A stretch of DNA of 64,000 nt from Odontesthes bonariensis (taxonomy: Eukaryota; Chordata; Actinopteri; Atheriniformes; Atherinopsidae): contig NC_134515.1 in NCBI RefSeq assembly GCF_027942865.1, positions 35,423,025-35,487,024 of the forward strand. The letters run 5' to 3'. Below are positions 63,721-64,000 of this stretch, in pieces. The translations under genes were made by a program, and so were the position numbers. The first letter of the stretch is position 1. Every line of letters begins with the position of its first letter. The notes below the pieces were generated by a model. It had not been told where the DNA came from. It ran no database searches and was given only the letters and a program-made list of their open reading frames with translations.

Positions 63721-64000
63721 CTGCAGAGGCATAAAGACAGAAGCAGAGCTGGTTAGGTCATTCAGGTTGTCATAGCAACAAGGCACACGTTTCGAAAGTT
63801 TGGAAATGATCACTCACAAAACAAATCACAATTTGGTTTGAAAATGAATGCAATCGTTCTAATAAGTCATGAGTCTGACTGACTATTGTTCCCTGAACAT
63901 CGTTAAAGGGTCTAACGAGGCACAGAAGCCTAAAGCCTCCTTTGCCATCAGTGCAACAGATGTGTGCACTCAGGGGCTGTGAGAGACCTGCGCTCAGCTT

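Noticed and set aside
1-64000. CRISPR array, prokaryotic operon or provirus with paired LTRs
   Set aside because: No spaced direct-repeat array, no operon-like gene packing, and no LTR pair with gag-pol frames were seen; the sequence is clearly vertebrate nuclear DNA.

Overview
This is nuclear DNA from a ray-finned (teleost) fish. The genes have short exons with GT-AG introns. They are separated by families of mobile DNA typical of fish: CR1/L2/Rex-type LINEs, tRNA-derived SINEs, short hAT and Harbinger-like elements, TTAA-target elements, and CA/GT microsatellites. I see no prokaryotic operon, CRISPR array, rRNA or stand-alone tRNA gene. Exon boundaries below were placed by hand from splice sites, reading frame and protein-family conservation.

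Four protein-coding genes are supported. (1) Minus strand, 24.2 to 8.8 kb (a noncoding first exon is likely at about 25.2 kb): a MuRF-family muscle RING-finger E3 ligase (TRIM54/55/63 type) in nine coding exons, 492 codons, all in phase. (2) Minus strand, 34.9 to 31.15 kb: dnajc5 (cysteine string protein), four coding exons, 195 codons, with a probable 3 kb 3' UTR reaching about 28.15 kb and a possible noncoding first exon at about 52.2 kb. (3) Plus strand, 53.7 to 57.97 kb: adrm1 (Rpn13, the proteasome ubiquitin receptor), nine coding exons, 415 codons, plus a probable noncoding 5' exon at about 52.45 kb. (4) Minus strand, from beyond the right edge to 59.44 kb: the last six coding exons of lama5 (laminin alpha-5, end of the G-domain region).

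adrm1 and lama5 converge tail to tail, as they do in human 20q13.33, and their poly(A) signals lie under 100 bp apart. adrm1 and the putative dnajc5 first exon diverge from one CpG- and ETS-motif-rich promoter. The MuRF gene and dnajc5 are tandem neighbours on the minus strand; human TRIM54 and DNAJC5G are also neighbours, so the pair may be an old duplicated block.

The rest is mostly mobile DNA. 1-8.7 kb: no convincing gene, one hAT element and LINE pieces. 9-24 kb: MuRF introns holding a SINE, several LINEs, a TIR-bounded element with a 91-bp CCTG array, and microsatellites. 25-28 kb: intergenic, with a 690-bp fold-back element. 31.6-34 kb: dnajc5 intron with a truncated RecQ-like helicase fragment that was itself hit by a TTAA element. 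35-52 kb: a transposon-packed tract containing a three-level nest (LINE in LINE, hAT in LINE). 58-59.4 kb: lama5 3' UTR with a 38-bp tandem repeat and a perfect 59-bp-arm inverted repeat.

I did not find a convincing new molecular system. The most interesting items are the perfect hairpin in the lama5 3' UTR, the MuRF-dnajc5 linkage, the shared promoter, and the nested transposons with intact target-site duplications.
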